A program made the translations under genes and the position numbers. A stretch of DNA of 6,869 bases, taken from assembly GCA_007132145.1 (NCBI GenBank), contig SLPE01000134.1, positions 1-6,869 of the forward strand, in the 5' to 3' direction. This DNA is from Candidatus Izemoplasma sp. Its GTDB lineage: Bacteria > Bacillota_I > Bacilli_A > Izemoplasmatales > Izemoplasmataceae. The notes beneath the pieces are model-generated. The model searched no databases. It had not been told where the DNA came from and saw only the letters and a list, made by a program, of their open reading frames with translations. This document shows positions 6,799-6,869 of this stretch, in pieces. Within the stretch, counting starts at the first letter, position 1. Each line of letters begins with the position of its first letter.

Positions 6799-6869
6799 AG
6801 AGGGGAGCGCTTTTCAACGCAAAACCGTCCGTTCATGAAAATTACCGATTCACCTTGCAAGAAAGCGGT
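6799..6869. other. Non-coding right end, nothing recognised
   Basis: This is the far upstream part of the regulator's control region. No reading frame of useful length, tRNA or terminator is visible. TTGCAA at 6855-6860 is self-complementary and could be a -35 for a rightward gene beyond the window, but its -10 would lie outside, so this cannot be judged. Confidence 0.4.

Noticed and set aside
6781..6842. Repeated TTTTCA/TGAAAA words upstream of the regulator as operator repeats
   Set aside because: They occur in different orientations and irregular spacing and are short and AT-rich, so chance is a sufficient explanation.
1..6869. CRISPR arrays, insertion sequences, tRNA or rRNA genes, phage or defence genes
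   Set aside because: I read both strands and saw no regularly spaced repeats, transposase motifs, tRNA cloverleaf or rRNA signature; the four genes and their control regions account for nearly all of the window.

Overview
The window looks like an ordinary chromosomal stretch from a bacterium of the Bacillota (Firmicutes) or a close relative such as a Bacilli or Acholeplasma/Izemoplasma-type lineage with a fairly GC-rich genome. The evidence is a tRNA-responsive T-box leader in front of pheST, a PheS with the four-cysteine insertion common in that group, a PepF-type M3 oligoendopeptidase, and strong AGGAG-like ribosome binding sites. TGA is used as a stop codon by all four genes, so this is not a Mycoplasma-type (code 4) genome. 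I cannot place the species.

Layout: (1) Positions 1-1612 (+) hold the C-terminal ~90% of an M3-family zinc oligoendopeptidase; its N-terminus lies off the left edge. (2) Positions 1613-1949 are a non-coding control region, fully accounted for by a 12-bp inverted repeat after the peptidase gene, a near-consensus housekeeping promoter, and a complete phenylalanine T-box leader. The T-box has a UUC specifier, an AGAGAG distal element, a UGGU acceptor-binding bulge, and mutually exclusive antiterminator and terminator. (3) Positions 1950-5359 (+) are pheS and pheT, overlapping by ATGA, which encode the two subunits of phenylalanyl-tRNA synthetase. (4) Positions 5360-5412 carry a strong intrinsic terminator between convergent genes. 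(5) Positions 5413-6720 (-) are a MocR/GabR-type regulator, a GntR winged helix fused to an aminotransferase-like domain. (6) Positions 6721-6869 are the upstream region of that regulator, with a candidate promoter and a small dyad. I see no gene there.

How they work together: uncharged tRNA-Phe should bind the leader and let transcription continue into pheST, so synthetase production follows phenylalanine starvation. The peptidase is a separate upstream unit and the regulator is transcribed towards pheT; neither has an obvious functional link to pheST.

I found no unknown multi-gene system. The observation most worth a second look is that the MocR-type regulator has Arg (residue 305 of the longest reading, 289 of the preferred one) where the family has the lysine that forms the Schiff base with pyridoxal phosphate. 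Several other aminotransferase-domain motifs are altered too, which suggests a regulator that has lost or changed its PLP dependence.
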